Assembly: GCA_021713295.1 (NCBI GenBank)
Contig: JAKJJU010000010.1
Location: 1-64,000 of the forward strand
Direction of reading: 5' to 3'
Length of the DNA stretch: 64,000 nucleotides
Source of the DNA: Thiotrichales bacterium 19S3-11
Lineage (GTDB): Bacteria; Pseudomonadota; Gammaproteobacteria; Francisellales; Francisellaceae
In this document: in pieces, positions 18,231 through 29,716 of the stretch
Numbering within the stretch: position 1 is the first letter of the stretch
How the letters are laid out: each line of letters starts with the position of its first letter
Position numbers and translations under genes: made by a program
The notes under the pieces: model-generated
What the model saw: only the letters and a program-made list of their open reading frames with translations
Databases searched by the model: none
What the model was told of the DNA's origin: nothing

Positions 18231-19489
18231 TTATGGCTTTTTAATCTCATAGGCTTCCATCATCATTTTATCAGCAAAGTTATAGGTCATATAAAAATCA
18301 CCATAGTCTCCCACATCATCACCCCATGAGTTTCTGACATAAAAGATGCCATTGCCAGGCTGGTTAGGGTTTTCTTGATAACCATAAATAAGCATTTCAT
18401 GGCCACCCGAATTATTACTGCATGCTTCATCTTTCATGCATTGATGTACTTTTTCAGTATAAGCAAATACATTATTTCCTAGGTGATTATATTGACTATC
18501 TTTGTTTAGATCATAGTTGGTTTTGGATTGGAGGTTGGGGTAATATTTAAAAGATGTTCCATTAGAGCCAACGTTAGGTAGTGTAACACCGAAAACAACA
18601 AGATTTCCTTTATCTAAAGCTTGTTTAATTTGTTCGATCACTTTTCTTTGACAAGGTTTAGTTGGATTGCATAAAGTTTGCCATTGATAATTTTTTGCAT
18701 GGCCAACAAGTTGCTTATATTTTTCTGGCGAGACGGAATCTGCTTGCTCAATAATAATATCACCTTTACCTTTTTTAGGGCCTTTACCACAAAGCTGGTT
18801 GTTTTGATGATTTTTTGCTACGGTACCAAATTCACTGATTTGTGATAATACAATATATCCATAGGAACCATCCCAGCCAGAAGAGTATTCATCTTCATCA
18901 ATTTCATCAATAAATACTGCAGCTTTAAACAGGTTTGGATAGGTATCTTTATTTGTTAAAAAGAAGTTTTCATCTTTTTGAGATAACCATTGTCCAAGAT
19001 TTAAAGAACATTTCTGTGAAATTGAATCATTAGCACCTTTATATAAGATATTTAGAGCAGCAGTTGATGCAAATGTAACACAAGCACCATCTGGGCCTTA
19101 TCTAATACGGGCATTTTATTGACTAGTGATTGAATTTTGTTTATTTTGTGCGGTAGCTCAGAGTAATTTTGTTTACTATCAAAGTTATCATAAATGCTAT
19201 AAGTAACATCATTATCTGCGGCCATTTCTTGATCAAAATTTCGTAGCTTTTGTTGAATATTAAGTTGTGTACTTCCAGGGACTTCTAGCAAAGTTACGGG
19301 TTTCTTAGTAGTATTAGTAATAGTATCAATTTCGCTAAAGGCAATATCCTGATCATAAAAAACAGTAGGGCCTTTGATGATTTCTTCATTAATATCAACA
19401 TAAATGACTTTACTAGCTAGCGTGACTTGGTAAGTAAGCAAACTGGCAGAAAAAATAGATAAAAGATAAAAGTAGTTAGTTTTTAGCAT
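18231..19489 (-). pseudogene. Exported papain-like (C1) cysteine protease, frameshifted at the active site
   Basis: Two frames join into one papain-type protease of about 419 residues. The first (19489 to about 19100) has a signal peptide and runs up to MPVLD. The second is open without a stop from 19097 down to 18231 and contains GPDGACVTFAST (catalytic Cys), GGHEMLIYGY (catalytic His) and VRNSWGDD (catalytic Asn). The break lies at GATAAGGCCC (minus strand, 19102-19093). Adding one C to give GAT CAA GGC restores Asp-Gln-Gly, the papain oxyanion-hole motif. So one base appears lost exactly at the active site. GGAG precedes the start by 8 nt. It may be a true pseudogene, a phase-variable copy or a sequencing error. 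Confidence 0.85.
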
Positions 19490-19570
19490 TAACCAAGCTC
19501 CTCAATTACAAGTAAGATATAATAATAATTGTAGATATCAATTCGATGAAATCAAACTTACAACCAAAAA

Positions 19571-19596
19571 CGCCGTAGCTTTTGCAAGCTACGGCG
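19571..19596 (-). terminator. Rho-independent terminator of the DUF378 gene
   Basis: A perfect 11-bp GC-rich stem CGCCGTAGCTT/AAGCTACGGCG with a TTGC loop is followed on the minus strand by TTTTTGGTTG. It lies 34 nt beyond the stop of the DUF378 gene and before the protease gene, so the two minus-strand genes are separate units. Confidence 0.9.
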
Positions 19597-19629
19597 CAGA
19601 TTGCCCCCTAGTGATAAAAAAGTTATTTT

Positions 19630-19893
19630 CTATGGTGTAGTTGTATCATCGCTATGATTAGCTTGTTCTGAATGATTATTTTTTGTCGGGCAGCTGCCTC
19701 CATTACACATCCTAGGACAACGAAAAACCATATAGACTCCGGAAAGGCCTATAACAATTTGTACGAGCATATTAAGCCAGTGAATCTTGCCAAAGATAAT
19801 AGATAGTACATCGACATTAAATACACCAATGCCATAATTTAAAGCAGCAATGATTACTAATACAACAGCAAGCAGATCAAGTAATTTACACAT
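19630..19893 (-). CDS. Small DUF378-type membrane protein with Cys-rich tail
   Basis: The 87-residue protein has two hydrophobic segments with the DUF378 pattern AALNYGIGVFNVDVLSIIFG and VQIVIGLSGVYMVF. The family is small, membrane-bound and of unknown function. The C-terminus is unusual, with four cysteines in RCPRMCNGGSC followed by a His/Asp/Thr-rich tail, which could bind metal. The ATG at 19893 is chosen because AAAGGAAA lies about 7 nt upstream; an upstream in-frame start at 19959 would add an unlikely hydrophilic leader. It ends in a strong terminator. Confidence 0.75.
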   Translation of the reverse strand: MCKLLDLLAVVLVIIAALNYGIGVFNVDVLSIIFGKIHWLNMLVQIVIGLSGVYMVFRCPRMCNGGSCPTKNNHSEQANHSDDTTTP

Positions 19894-21356
<1,463 letters not shown>

Positions 21357-21424
21357 TTTTAAAGTGTGGTCAATGATTAAAATTAACAACTTGAGAGTAA
21401 ATAAAAAACTAAAAGGATATAAAA

Positions 21425-21796
21425 ATGAAACTGATTAATAAAGTATTAGCAGCTTTGTCAATTACACCATTGGTAGGCTCCTATGCATTAGCAGATGGTA
21501 CAGCGGCAGGACAAGATGGTGGTAGCTTACAAATGATTATTATCTTAGTTGTGTTTTTTGCAATATTTTATTTTTTATTGATACGTCCGCAAATGAAACG
21601 TAATAAAGATCATCGACAAATGTTATCAGAAGTTGCAAAAGGCGATGAAATAGTCACCAATGGAGGAATTATTGGTAAAGTTGCTAAGGTGGGTGAATCG
21701 TTTATTGATATTACAATTGCTGATAATGTTACAATTCAAGTTCAAAAAGATGCAGTCACTTCTATCTTACCTAAAGGAACAACTAAATCATCATAA
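21425..21796 (+). CDS. yajC: Preprotein translocase subunit YajC
   Basis: This small single-pass inner-membrane protein associates with SecDF. The 123-residue chain has one membrane segment (MIIILVVFFAIFYFLLI) followed at once by RPQMKRNKDHR, the hallmark of YajC, and then the conserved GDEIVTNGGIIGKV. It has a longer N-terminus than E. coli YajC that looks like a signal peptide (ALSITPLVGSYALADG). AAAAGGATAT precedes the ATG. Confidence 0.96.
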   Translation: MKLINKVLAALSITPLVGSYALADGTAAGQDGGSLQMIIILVVFFAIFYFLLIRPQMKRNKDHRQMLSEVAKGDEIVTNGGIIGKVAKVGESFIDITIADNVTIQVQKDAVTSILPKGTTKSS

Positions 21797-21849
21797 TCAT
21801 TGATGAATATTATTTAAATAAGTAGCTTCGAAGTGAGCAAGGTTATCTT

Positions 21850-23739
21850 ATGTATAAAAATCGAAATAAAGTACCATTGAATCGATTTCCATTATGGAAG
21901 TATTTACTGGTTTTAATCATCACTGTTATTGCAATTGTCTATGCGTTACCAAATATTTTTGGTGATACACCCTCTTTGCAGATAACGCCAAAGAATAATT
22001 CAAAAATAACAACAGAGCTTGTTGATACAATTGAGCAGACTTTAAAGCAAGCTAATATTCAAACTGGTGCTATATCAAGAGAAGACTATTTATTACAAAT
22101 ACGCTTTAAAGATGTTAATGACCAGATTAAAGCACAAACAATTTTAGATGAAAAATACAATAAAACGTTAACAGTTGCTTTAAACTTAGCTCCGAATACG
22201 CCGAGCTGGTTACGAGCAATTGGTGCAAATCCGATGAGTCTTGGGCTAGATTTGCGAGGTGGTATGTATTTTGTTCTAGAAGCTGATATTGATCAGGTAG
22301 TTAAAAATAACCTTGAATCGATTCGCGGTGAAGTTGTCGATCAATTAAGAAAAGAAGGTTTGCGCGCTGATAATATAGCGATAAAAAATAACCAAATTGT
22401 TATTAATTTCTCCAAAGCTTCATTAAGTCAAGTGAAAGCGGCTGAAGACTTATTAAGGTCACATTTTCAATCTGCAATTATTGGTGAAGGTAATAATGAT
22501 CATGTACTAACCGTTTCACTGACAGATACTGAGCTGAGTGACATTCAAAATAATGCCATCTCGCAAGTGATTACGGTAATGAGAAATCGTGTCAATGAGT
22601 TGGGCGTTGCTGAGGCATCTGTTGCAAGAGCTGGTGCTAATCGAGTTGTCATTGAGTTACCAGGTGTTCAAGATGCAGCACGAGCAAAGCAAATTTTAGG
22701 TGGTACGGCAACGGTACGTTTCCAACTGGTGAATACACAAGCAGATACACAAAGTGCATTAAAGGGAATCATTCCAATTGGTTCAGGTCTTTACTATGAT
22801 AGTAAGGGGCAGCCAGTTGTACTAAAGAATAATGTGCTTATAGATGGTAACTCAGTTGTTGATGCACGTGTTGGCTATAGTCAAGATACGGCTCAACCAG
22901 AAGTCCAAGTTAAACTAAGCGGCCCTAGGGTTAGCTATTTTTCTGAGGCGACGGCTAAAAACATTGGTAAACCAATGGCGACGGTTTTGGTACAAACCAA
23001 TTTCGAGAAGCAAATAGTTGATTCCAAAGAAGTTACAGTTCCTCATACAACAAAAGAAGTCATAAGTATTGCTAAGATTAATAGCCAGTTAGGTAATAAT
23101 TTTGTTATTACAGGCTTAGATATGCGTGAAGCACAAAATTTAGCTTTATTAATTAGATCTGGCGCATTACCAACACCAGTGCAAATTGTTCAAGAGCAGC
23201 AAATTGGACCATCGTTGGGTGCTGATAATATTAAGATGGGGGCAATCTCTGTTATTATCGCGCTGATCGTCGTAATTATTTTTATGACAATTTATTATCG
23301 ATTATTTGGCGTTATTGCAAATATTGCATTGATTTTAAACTTAGTTTTAATTATAGCTGTGATGTCCATTATTCCAGGTGCAACTTTATCATTACCAGGT
23401 ATTGCCGGTATTGTACTGAATTTAGGGATGTCAATTGATGGTAATGTGCTGATTTTTGAGCGTATCAGAGAGGAAATTCGTAATGGAGCAACACCTCATG
23501 CAGCTATTCATGCTGGCTATGAACGTGCGTGGGCAACGATTGTTGACTCAAATGTTACAACCTTAATTGTTGCAGTTATTTTGTTTGCAATTGGTACAGG
23601 TGCTGTTAAAGGATTTGCTGTGACGCTTATGATTGGTATTATTACTTCTATGTTTTCTGCAGTGTTGGCATCAAGAGCTATGACGAATTTAATTTATGGC
23701 AAACGCCGTCAAATTAAAAAACTTTCAATCGGAATTTAA
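21850..23739 (+). CDS. secD: Protein translocase subunit SecD
   Basis: SecD works with SecF to use the proton gradient for late protein export. The 629-residue protein has an N-terminal membrane segment, a large periplasmic domain including SLGLDLRGGMYFVLEAD, and a C-terminal block of membrane segments. That block contains the conserved LNLGMSIDGNVLIFERIREE with the transmembrane Asp used in proton coupling. Twelve nt separate it from secF. Confidence 0.98.
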   Translation: MYKNRNKVPLNRFPLWKYLLVLIITVIAIVYALPNIFGDTPSLQITPKNNSKITTELVDTIEQTLKQANIQTGAISREDYLLQIRFKDVNDQIKAQTILDEKYNKTLTVALNLAPNTPSWLRAIGANPMSLGLDLRGGMYFVLEADIDQVVKNNLESIRGEVVDQLRKEGLRADNIAIKNNQIVINFSKASLSQVKAAEDLLRSHFQSAIIGEGNNDHVLTVSLTDTELSDIQNNAISQVITVMRNRVNELGVAEASVARAGANRVVIELPGVQDAARAKQILGGTATVRFQLVNTQADTQSALKGIIPIGSGLYYDSKGQPVVLKNNVLIDGNSVVDARVGYSQDTAQPEVQVKLSGPRVSYFSEATAKNIGKPMATVLVQTNFEKQIVDSKEVTVPHTTKEVISIAKINSQLGNNFVITGLDMREAQNLALLIRSGALPTPVQIVQEQQIGPSLGADNIKMGAISVIIALIVVIIFMTIYYRLFGVIANIALILNLVLIIAVMSIIPGATLSLPGIAGIVLNLGMSIDGNVLIFERIREEIRNGATPHAAIHAGYERAWATIVDSNVTTLIVAVILFAIGTGAVKGFAVTLMIGIITSMFSAVLASRAMTNLIYGKRRQIKKLSIGI

Positions 23740-23751
23740 GAGGCTATTTGT

Positions 23752-24711
23752 ATGGAGTTTTTCAAACGAAAAACCAATATTGACTTTATGGGGATTCGTA
23801 AAATTACGGCGATTATTTCGATTTTACTGATTGTTGTCTCATTTGGTTTTATTTTTATTAAGGGCTTGAATTGGGGGCTTGATTTTACGGGTGGTTACCA
23901 AATTCAGGTTGAATATGCAAAAGCTGCAGATTTAGGGCAAATCAAACAGCAATTAACAAAAGCAAAGTTTACCCAAACAGAAGTTATTACTTTTGGCTCT
24001 GCAAAACAGGTGATGATTCGTTTAATGCCAACTAAGGCTTTAGATGATAATCAGAAAGGGTTTGTTTCTTCCAAGGGTGAATCTACTCAGCAACTTATTA
24101 AACAAAAAATACAACTAGCTCTTGGAAATAGTGCGAATATTACAGCGGTTAATTATATTGGTCCAGAAGTGGGTGCTGAATTAGCAACAAATGGTCTATT
24201 GGCAATTGTAATTGCGATGATTTGTATTATAGCTTATATCGCCTTTCGCTTTGAGTTCCGTTTTGCTGTATCAGCAGGCATTGCACTTTTACATGATCCA
24301 ATTATTATATTGGGTGTCTTTGCAGCCTTTCAATTGGAATTTGATTTAACCTCACTAGCCGCTATTTTAGCTGTTATTGGCTTTTCACTTAACGATACGG
24401 TAGTCATTTACGATAGAGTGCGTGAGAATTTTAGAAAAATGCGTAAAGCATCTGTAATTGAAGTGGTTAATCGTTCAGTCAATGATACGTTATCAAGAAC
24501 AATCATCACCTCAGGATTAACGTTTGTTGTTGTGCTTGTCTTATTTTTAGCTGGTGGGCCAAGTATTCATTATTTTTCACTAGCTTTAATGTTAGGAATT
24601 ATTGTTGGTACTTACTCTTCAATTTATGTTGCAGGCGTTTTAGCGGTACTATTTGGCTTAAAACGGGAACATTTATTGCCGGCACCTAAAGTTGAAGATG
24701 GTGTTGCATAG
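23752..24711 (+). CDS. secF: Protein translocase subunit SecF
   Basis: This is the partner of SecD in the inner membrane, 319 residues with six membrane segments. The motifs GLDFTGGYQIQVEY after the first segment and IGFSLNDTVVIYDRVREN in the C-terminal half are typical, the latter carrying the conserved membrane Asp. Its last 39 nt overlap the 3' end of the convergent PAP2 gene. Confidence 0.98.
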   Translation: MEFFKRKTNIDFMGIRKITAIISILLIVVSFGFIFIKGLNWGLDFTGGYQIQVEYAKAADLGQIKQQLTKAKFTQTEVITFGSAKQVMIRLMPTKALDDNQKGFVSSKGESTQQLIKQKIQLALGNSANITAVNYIGPEVGAELATNGLLAIVIAMICIIAYIAFRFEFRFAVSAGIALLHDPIIILGVFAAFQLEFDLTSLAAILAVIGFSLNDTVVIYDRVRENFRKMRKASVIEVVNRSVNDTLSRTIITSGLTFVVVLVLFLAGGPSIHYFSLALMLGIIVGTYSSIYVAGVLAVLFGLKREHLLPAPKVEDGVA

Positions 24712-25704
24712 TTTTTTGTAAATAGCTGTTTTTTTAGTTGCTAGTAATAACTCTAAAAAAGCTAAAGGTACAACAAAGTCATAATGTTTTACCTTTGGAA
24801 ATAACTTATAAGTAATAAAGTAAGTTATAGCTACCAGAATAAAAGAAGCAATGACATCAGTTAGATAATGCATTCCAGTTGGAAATACACTAAAAATTAA
24901 TAAACTACAGTAACCTAAGATAAAATAACGAATATAGAATTTTTTAGTAGGCCACCAGCTGATTGTAATGAGTAAAGCAATAATTACATGCCAAGATGGG
25001 CAAGAAATACATGAAGAAGGGGAAGATAATATGGGGTTATTCCTTAAGTTTATGTAGCTTGCTGCAAGGTCAGTAGCAGTATTAGAGAACTTAATATTAT
25101 GATATGAATAGGCAGGACCTACTGATGGGAAAAAATAACAAAAAATAAAAGTTATAGTCATTAGATTAAAGAACATAAAAGTAAGATTTTTATAACTTTG
25201 CCAATTTATTAGTGGTAATAAACCCAAAGTCAATATGCAAGCAAATTCGATACTAAGATAGGTATCGTTGAATAGTGTATTTACCATTGAAAACTGATTG
25301 GATAGTTGTATGATATACTTGATATTAAAGTGAAAAAATGAGTCGACTTTAACTAAATAGGGGTCAATTACTGGATGAGGAGCAAGTGGTATGCCTGCCA
25401 TAATACTAGTGCTAAATTTAAAAATTAGGATTAAAGTTGCGAGCCATTTAAACAAATACGAACAAAATTTATAGAAATTTGAATAAGTTGTATTTGAGTA
25501 TAAATCTAATACCTTTGAAACGAGATAAAATACTGATGATGCATATAAAGCTAGAAATAAATTTGCCCAATTAAATTTCTGATAGTTAATCTTATACTGT
25601 ATTAAAATGATAACTATTGTTGAAATTAGAATGGATAGCGTAATTGCATTTGTTTTAATTATTTGTTTTTGAACTTTCAAAGCGCAAGCCATATTTAATT
25701 TCAT
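24673..25704 (-). CDS. PAP2-superfamily membrane phosphatase/phosphotransferase
   Basis: The 343-residue membrane protein has about eight hydrophobic segments. Its C-terminal part carries the PAP2 catalytic motifs: CPSWHVIIALL (His in PSxH) and TGMHYLTDVIAS (H..TD). This layout resembles inositol phosphotransferase/Aur1-type and lipid-phosphate phosphatase-type proteins acting on lipid phosphates at the outer face of the membrane. The N-terminal lysine-rich KxxxxxxRP motif of phosphatases is not clear, so a transferase is possible. It overlaps the secF 3' end by 39 nt. The start is the first of two nearby ATGs (the second is at 25692). Confidence 0.75.
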   Translation of the reverse strand: MKLNMACALKVQKQIIKTNAITLSILISTIVIILIQYKINYQKFNWANLFLALYASSVFYLVSKVLDLYSNTTYSNFYKFCSYLFKWLATLILIFKFSTSIMAGIPLAPHPVIDPYLVKVDSFFHFNIKYIIQLSNQFSMVNTLFNDTYLSIEFACILTLGLLPLINWQSYKNLTFMFFNLMTITFIFCYFFPSVGPAYSYHNIKFSNTATDLAASYINLRNNPILSSPSSCISCPSWHVIIALLITISWWPTKKFYIRYFILGYCSLLIFSVFPTGMHYLTDVIASFILVAITYFITYKLFPKVKHYDFVVPLAFLELLLATKKTAIYKKLCNTIFNFRCRQ

Positions 25705-25787
25705 CTTATAAGTAAATTATAGTGGATTTGGATCTATTTAAAAGCGTAGTGATTACGGTAATTTAATCTAATATAAGGTCATTTATG

Positions 25788-26405
25788 TTAACTGCTACGT
25801 AATGGAAAAAAGGGCGTATGATTTAAAATATGACAAAATAATTCAGCTGTTTTTTCAGTATCATAAAGTGCAGAGTGGGCATGATTTTCATCAAATTCAA
25901 TACCAGCCTTTGCAAGTGCTTTGCTTAAGACAGTTTCACCATATAGTAGTGCACTTAAGCTAACGGTATCGATGGTGCTAAAGGAGTGGAAAGGTGTACG
26001 TTTAATACTATTTCTTGCTGCTGCCTTTTGGATAAAAGCAAGATCAAACGGTGCATTATGACCAACTAAAACTGCACGTGAGCAGTGATGTTTTTTTATG
26101 TGTTTTCTAATATAGGTAAACGTTTGCTTTAATGCCTGAGCTTCCTCAACTTCAGCTCGAAATGGGTGGCCAGGCTTAATACCATTGATTTCTAATGCTT
26201 TAGGTACTATTTCAGTTTTTGGGTGTGCCTTGATATTAAAGTGTAGCGTTTCAGATGCTCGATAATGGCATTGATGATCTAGATAAATAAAGATAGCACA
26301 AATTTCTAGAAGTGCATGTTTATCAGGGTCAAGACCGCCTGTTTCAACATCAACAACAACGGGTAAAAACCCTCTGAATCGCTGATTAAGATTAAATAGT
26401 GACAT
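25788..26405 (-). CDS. rnt: Ribonuclease T
   Basis: This DEDDh 3'-5' exonuclease trims tRNA and 5S rRNA ends. The 205-residue protein has ExoI VVDVETGGLDPDKHALLEI (Asp, Glu), ExoII VGHNAPFDLAFI (Asp) and ExoIII ENHAHSALYDTEKTAELF (His, Asp). It is 6 nt downstream of the MFS gene and is probably co-transcribed with it. Confidence 0.97.
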   Translation of the reverse strand: MSLFNLNQRFRGFLPVVVDVETGGLDPDKHALLEICAIFIYLDHQCHYRASETLHFNIKAHPKTEIVPKALEINGIKPGHPFRAEVEEAQALKQTFTYIRKHIKKHHCSRAVLVGHNAPFDLAFIQKAAARNSIKRTPFHSFSTIDTVSLSALLYGETVLSKALAKAGIEFDENHAHSALYDTEKTAELFCHILNHTPFFPLRSS

Positions 26406-26411
26406 AATAAG

Positions 26412-27653
26412 TTAATAGTTCTCCCGAATAAATAATGCCAAAATAACGGCGGCTAATAAGCCAACCGTCAAGGGAATAAAAGCAATTTGGTAGATCGTGG
26501 TGTCAGCAATAACACAGCCCTGACTATTAACTGCCGTTAATGTTTTTAAAAGGCCACCAATTAATGGTAGAAAAATAGCACCAATAATGATGACAGACAT
26601 ATTGGTAAAGCCCATGGCAACGCCTCTGCTAGACTCAGGGACCAGACGTTTGATTAAAGCAAAAGGTAGTACATAAGCACCGATCATAAGACCTAAAAGA
26701 AATGATATAACTGATGCGGTTATTGTATTTAAAGGTAAATATAAGATAATGACAAACAGAATGAGTGCTAAAATTGAAAAGATAACCATCACAGGCTTAA
26801 TTGCACCTAGTTTCGCACTTAACCAACCACTAAAAATGGTACCGAAGCCTGCACCTATAAAAATAAAAGCGGTTATGTGCGCTGAAGCTTTACTGTTATA
26901 AAGATGATTGAAAAAAGGAATGCTCCAAAGTGAGGCAAATGCGGTTATAACTGCAAAAATTGCCCCACCATATAGACAACTTAACCAGATATCCTTTGAT
27001 TTAAAAATAGCTGCGAAATAGAGCTTACTTTGTTCCTTTGCAAAGGAGCATTCTGATTGAAAGCTAATATCATGTTGATGAGGGGTGGGCTTGTCTTTGA
27101 CAAAAAATACAATCAATAAAAATAGGATAATTGAAAAAATACTACAAAATAAGATGGTATAACGCCAACCATAGTCTTTAACTGAGATACTCAAAAGTAT
27201 ATCGCCTAGCGCACCACCAAACATGCCTAACATTTCAATAAATCCTGCAACTAATGGAAAATATTTTTTTGAAAACCAATTAGCAGCAAGGCACATGGCA
27301 CAAACAACGCCCGGTGCGCTGGCAATTCCCATCATCATTCTAGCCAAATCGGCAGTGGGTGCATCATAAGAGAGTGCAAAACCAAAAGTAGCAAAAATAA
27401 GCAGTAGCGTTGAGGCAACTAAAGTTCTACGCACACCTAATTTATCAACGATAATCCCTGCTGGAATTTGTAATATAATATAGGGATATAAAAAGCTTGA
27501 TGATAAAAATCCAATGCCTATTTGATCAATACATAAGTCAGTTTTTAATTCTGATACCATAAGACTTACAGAGCCTTGTAAAAGAAATTGAAACAAGACA
27601 AACAGGCCGCCTAAGAAACAGACGCCAGCAGCATAAAGACTATTTTTTTTCAT
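26412..27653 (-). CDS. MFS transporter, Pht-like
   Basis: The 413-residue major facilitator has twelve hydrophobic segments. The loop 2-3 motif is IVDKLGVRRTLVAS, and the motif FGTIFSGWLSAKLG recurs in the second half. The overall look, including LQIPAGIIVDKLG and the conserved ARMMMGIASAPGVVC, resembles the phagosomal transporter (Pht) type carriers expanded in Legionella and Francisella, which move amino acids or nucleosides. The substrate cannot be assigned. It is followed after 6 nt by rnt and is divergent from the PHA synthase gene. Confidence 0.85.
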   Translation of the reverse strand: MKKNSLYAAGVCFLGGLFVLFQFLLQGSVSLMVSELKTDLCIDQIGIGFLSSSFLYPYIILQIPAGIIVDKLGVRRTLVASTLLLIFATFGFALSYDAPTADLARMMMGIASAPGVVCAMCLAANWFSKKYFPLVAGFIEMLGMFGGALGDILLSISVKDYGWRYTILFCSIFSIILFLLIVFFVKDKPTPHQHDISFQSECSFAKEQSKLYFAAIFKSKDIWLSCLYGGAIFAVITAFASLWSIPFFNHLYNSKASAHITAFIFIGAGFGTIFSGWLSAKLGAIKPVMVIFSILALILFVIILYLPLNTITASVISFLLGLMIGAYVLPFALIKRLVPESSRGVAMGFTNMSVIIIGAIFLPLIGGLLKTLTAVNSQGCVIADTTIYQIAFIPLTVGLLAAVILALFIRENY

Positions 27654-27861
27654 AGATTACTTCATCACCAATAATTTAAGATGGTTGCTTTTTGTGGCTT
27701 AAGTTATAGGAGGTTATAACGATAAATGAATGAACTTTCAAGGCAAAAATAAAATATGCTCACAAAAGTGGTAATTGTTGATTGTTTTTTTGTGCATAAC
27801 AACGGAAACTATAGAATTATTACAATAGCTTTAACATGATTTAAAATAAGAAGGTGATAGG

Positions 27862-29700
27862 ATGTTGCATCAATCGGATGAAAATGAAAAAAAAGATAAG
27901 ATAAATCAGCAATTACTTTTTAATGATGCTTATTTTCAAATGATTACGAAACAACTTAAAAATTGGAGTGAGCAGTTGGCAAATCAAGATTATCCGTTAG
28001 AAGATTTAAAATTCGATCATGTAACAAAAGTTGCTGAAACTATGCGTGGTGCTTTTTTAAAGTTGTTAAGTCAAAATCCAGTTGAGCTTTGGCAGACGCA
28101 AATTAGTTTGTGGGAAGATTATACTAAACTCTGGCAGAATGCTATTTTTGATTTTTTTGAGCAAAGTAAGAAGATACCTATCGTAAATGACTCATTATCA
28201 ACTAAGCATGATCGACGATTTGAATCGGATAGTTGGCAAGAGCAGCCTTTTTTTGCGTTTATTAAAAACTGTTATTTACACACGAGTGATAAAATTCAAG
28301 GTCTAATCAGCCAAATAGAAGGACTAGATGACAAAACATCTAAGGAAGTTGAATTTTATACTCGTCAAATTCTAGATGCGGTTTCACCCAGTAATTTTGT
28401 GTTAACAAATCCTGATGTATTAAAGGAAACCTATGATTCTCATGGGCAAAATTTAATCAAAGGATTTGAAAATATGCTTGAAGATTTAAAACGTAATCAA
28501 GGCTCAGGCGTATTAAATATTAAAATGACAGATTTAGACCAATTTAAGATTGGTGATAATATTGCTAGAACTAAGGGTAAAGTAATTTATCAAAATCGAC
28601 TGTTTCAGTTAATTCAATATAGTGCATCAAAAAAAGAGGTTTATCAAAAACCATTATTGATCATTCCACCTTTTATTAATAAATATTATATTTTAGATTT
28701 AACTGAGAAGAAGTCGTTTGTTCAGTGGGTAGTGGATAAAGGTTATAGCGTATTTATGATTTCTTGGGTTAATCCAGACTCTTCCTATAAGGATACCGAA
28801 TTTGAAGATTATATGATAGAAGGTGTTTTAGAAGCGACTGAACAAGTTAGATTAGTAACTGAACAAAAGACAATTAATGTGATTGGCTATTGTATCGGTG
28901 GGACAGTATTAGCTGCAGCTTTATCTTATCTGAAGAAAAAGAAAAAGCATTACTTTGAGTCGGCTACTTTTTTTACAACCTTAATCGATTTTTCTGATTC
29001 AGGTGATTTGGGTCTTTTCTTATCTGAAGAGCAATTAAACTTACTAGAATCTGAAATGCAAGTTACAGGATATCTAGATGGAAGACGTCTAGCTGTGACA
29101 TTTAACTTATTAAGAAGTAATGACTTAATATGGAATTATTTTATTAATAATTACTTATGCGGTAAAGAGCCTTTTCCATTGGATTTATTGTACTGGAATT
29201 CTGACTCAACCAATATGGCAGCAAAGTCACATAGCTATTATTTGCGTCAATGTTATTTAAAAAATAATTTAATCAAAGAAAATGCCTTAACCTTCGGTGG
29301 AGAGACAATTAATATTAAAGATATCGATCTACCTTCTATCTTTATTTCAACAGAAAAAGATCATATAGCGCCTTGGAAAGCAACTTATAATGGGGCAAAG
29401 GTATTTTCTGGCGCAACAGAATTTGTATTAGCTGGTTCTGGGCATATTGCAGGGATTGTAAATCCACCGTCAATACAGAAATATGGTTTTAAGACAAACC
29501 AATCGTTGGCTGGTTCTGCTGATCAATGGTATGATAGTGCCAAAGAACATGAGGGTTCTTGGTGGGTTTATTGGGAAAAATGGTTAAAGGGGCATTCTGG
29601 TAAAAAGATTAAAGCTTTAACTCTGGGAAATAAAAAGCTCAAACCGATTGAAGATGCACCGGGAAGCTATGTAAAAGTATCCATATTAAACCATGATTAA
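27862..29700 (+). CDS. phaC: Poly(3-hydroxyalkanoate) synthase, class I-like
   Basis: This alpha/beta hydrolase-fold enzyme polymerises hydroxyacyl-CoA into PHA granules. The nucleophile is in the Cys-type lipase box VIGYCIGGTVLAAA, the catalytic Asp in STEKDHIAPWKATYNGAK, and the catalytic His in AGSGHIAGIVNPP. The 612-residue length is within the class I range. GAAGGTGATAGG precedes the ATG. No phaA, phaB or phasin gene is adjacent, so monomers must come from elsewhere. DUF2797 follows after 16 nt. Confidence 0.93.
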   Translation: MLHQSDENEKKDKINQQLLFNDAYFQMITKQLKNWSEQLANQDYPLEDLKFDHVTKVAETMRGAFLKLLSQNPVELWQTQISLWEDYTKLWQNAIFDFFEQSKKIPIVNDSLSTKHDRRFESDSWQEQPFFAFIKNCYLHTSDKIQGLISQIEGLDDKTSKEVEFYTRQILDAVSPSNFVLTNPDVLKETYDSHGQNLIKGFENMLEDLKRNQGSGVLNIKMTDLDQFKIGDNIARTKGKVIYQNRLFQLIQYSASKKEVYQKPLLIIPPFINKYYILDLTEKKSFVQWVVDKGYSVFMISWVNPDSSYKDTEFEDYMIEGVLEATEQVRLVTEQKTINVIGYCIGGTVLAAALSYLKKKKKHYFESATFFTTLIDFSDSGDLGLFLSEEQLNLLESEMQVTGYLDGRRLAVTFNLLRSNDLIWNYFINNYLCGKEPFPLDLLYWNSDSTNMAAKSHSYYLRQCYLKNNLIKENALTFGGETINIKDIDLPSIFISTEKDHIAPWKATYNGAKVFSGATEFVLAGSGHIAGIVNPPSIQKYGFKTNQSLAGSADQWYDSAKEHEGSWWVYWEKWLKGHSGKKIKALTLGNKKLKPIEDAPGSYVKVSILNHD

Positions 29701-29716
29701 AGTGTAAATTTAAAAA

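Noticed and set aside
18231-18641. Separate small protein with an internal start
   Set aside because: The frame stays open upstream to 19097 and carries the protease catalytic Cys, so this is only the C-terminal part of the broken protease.
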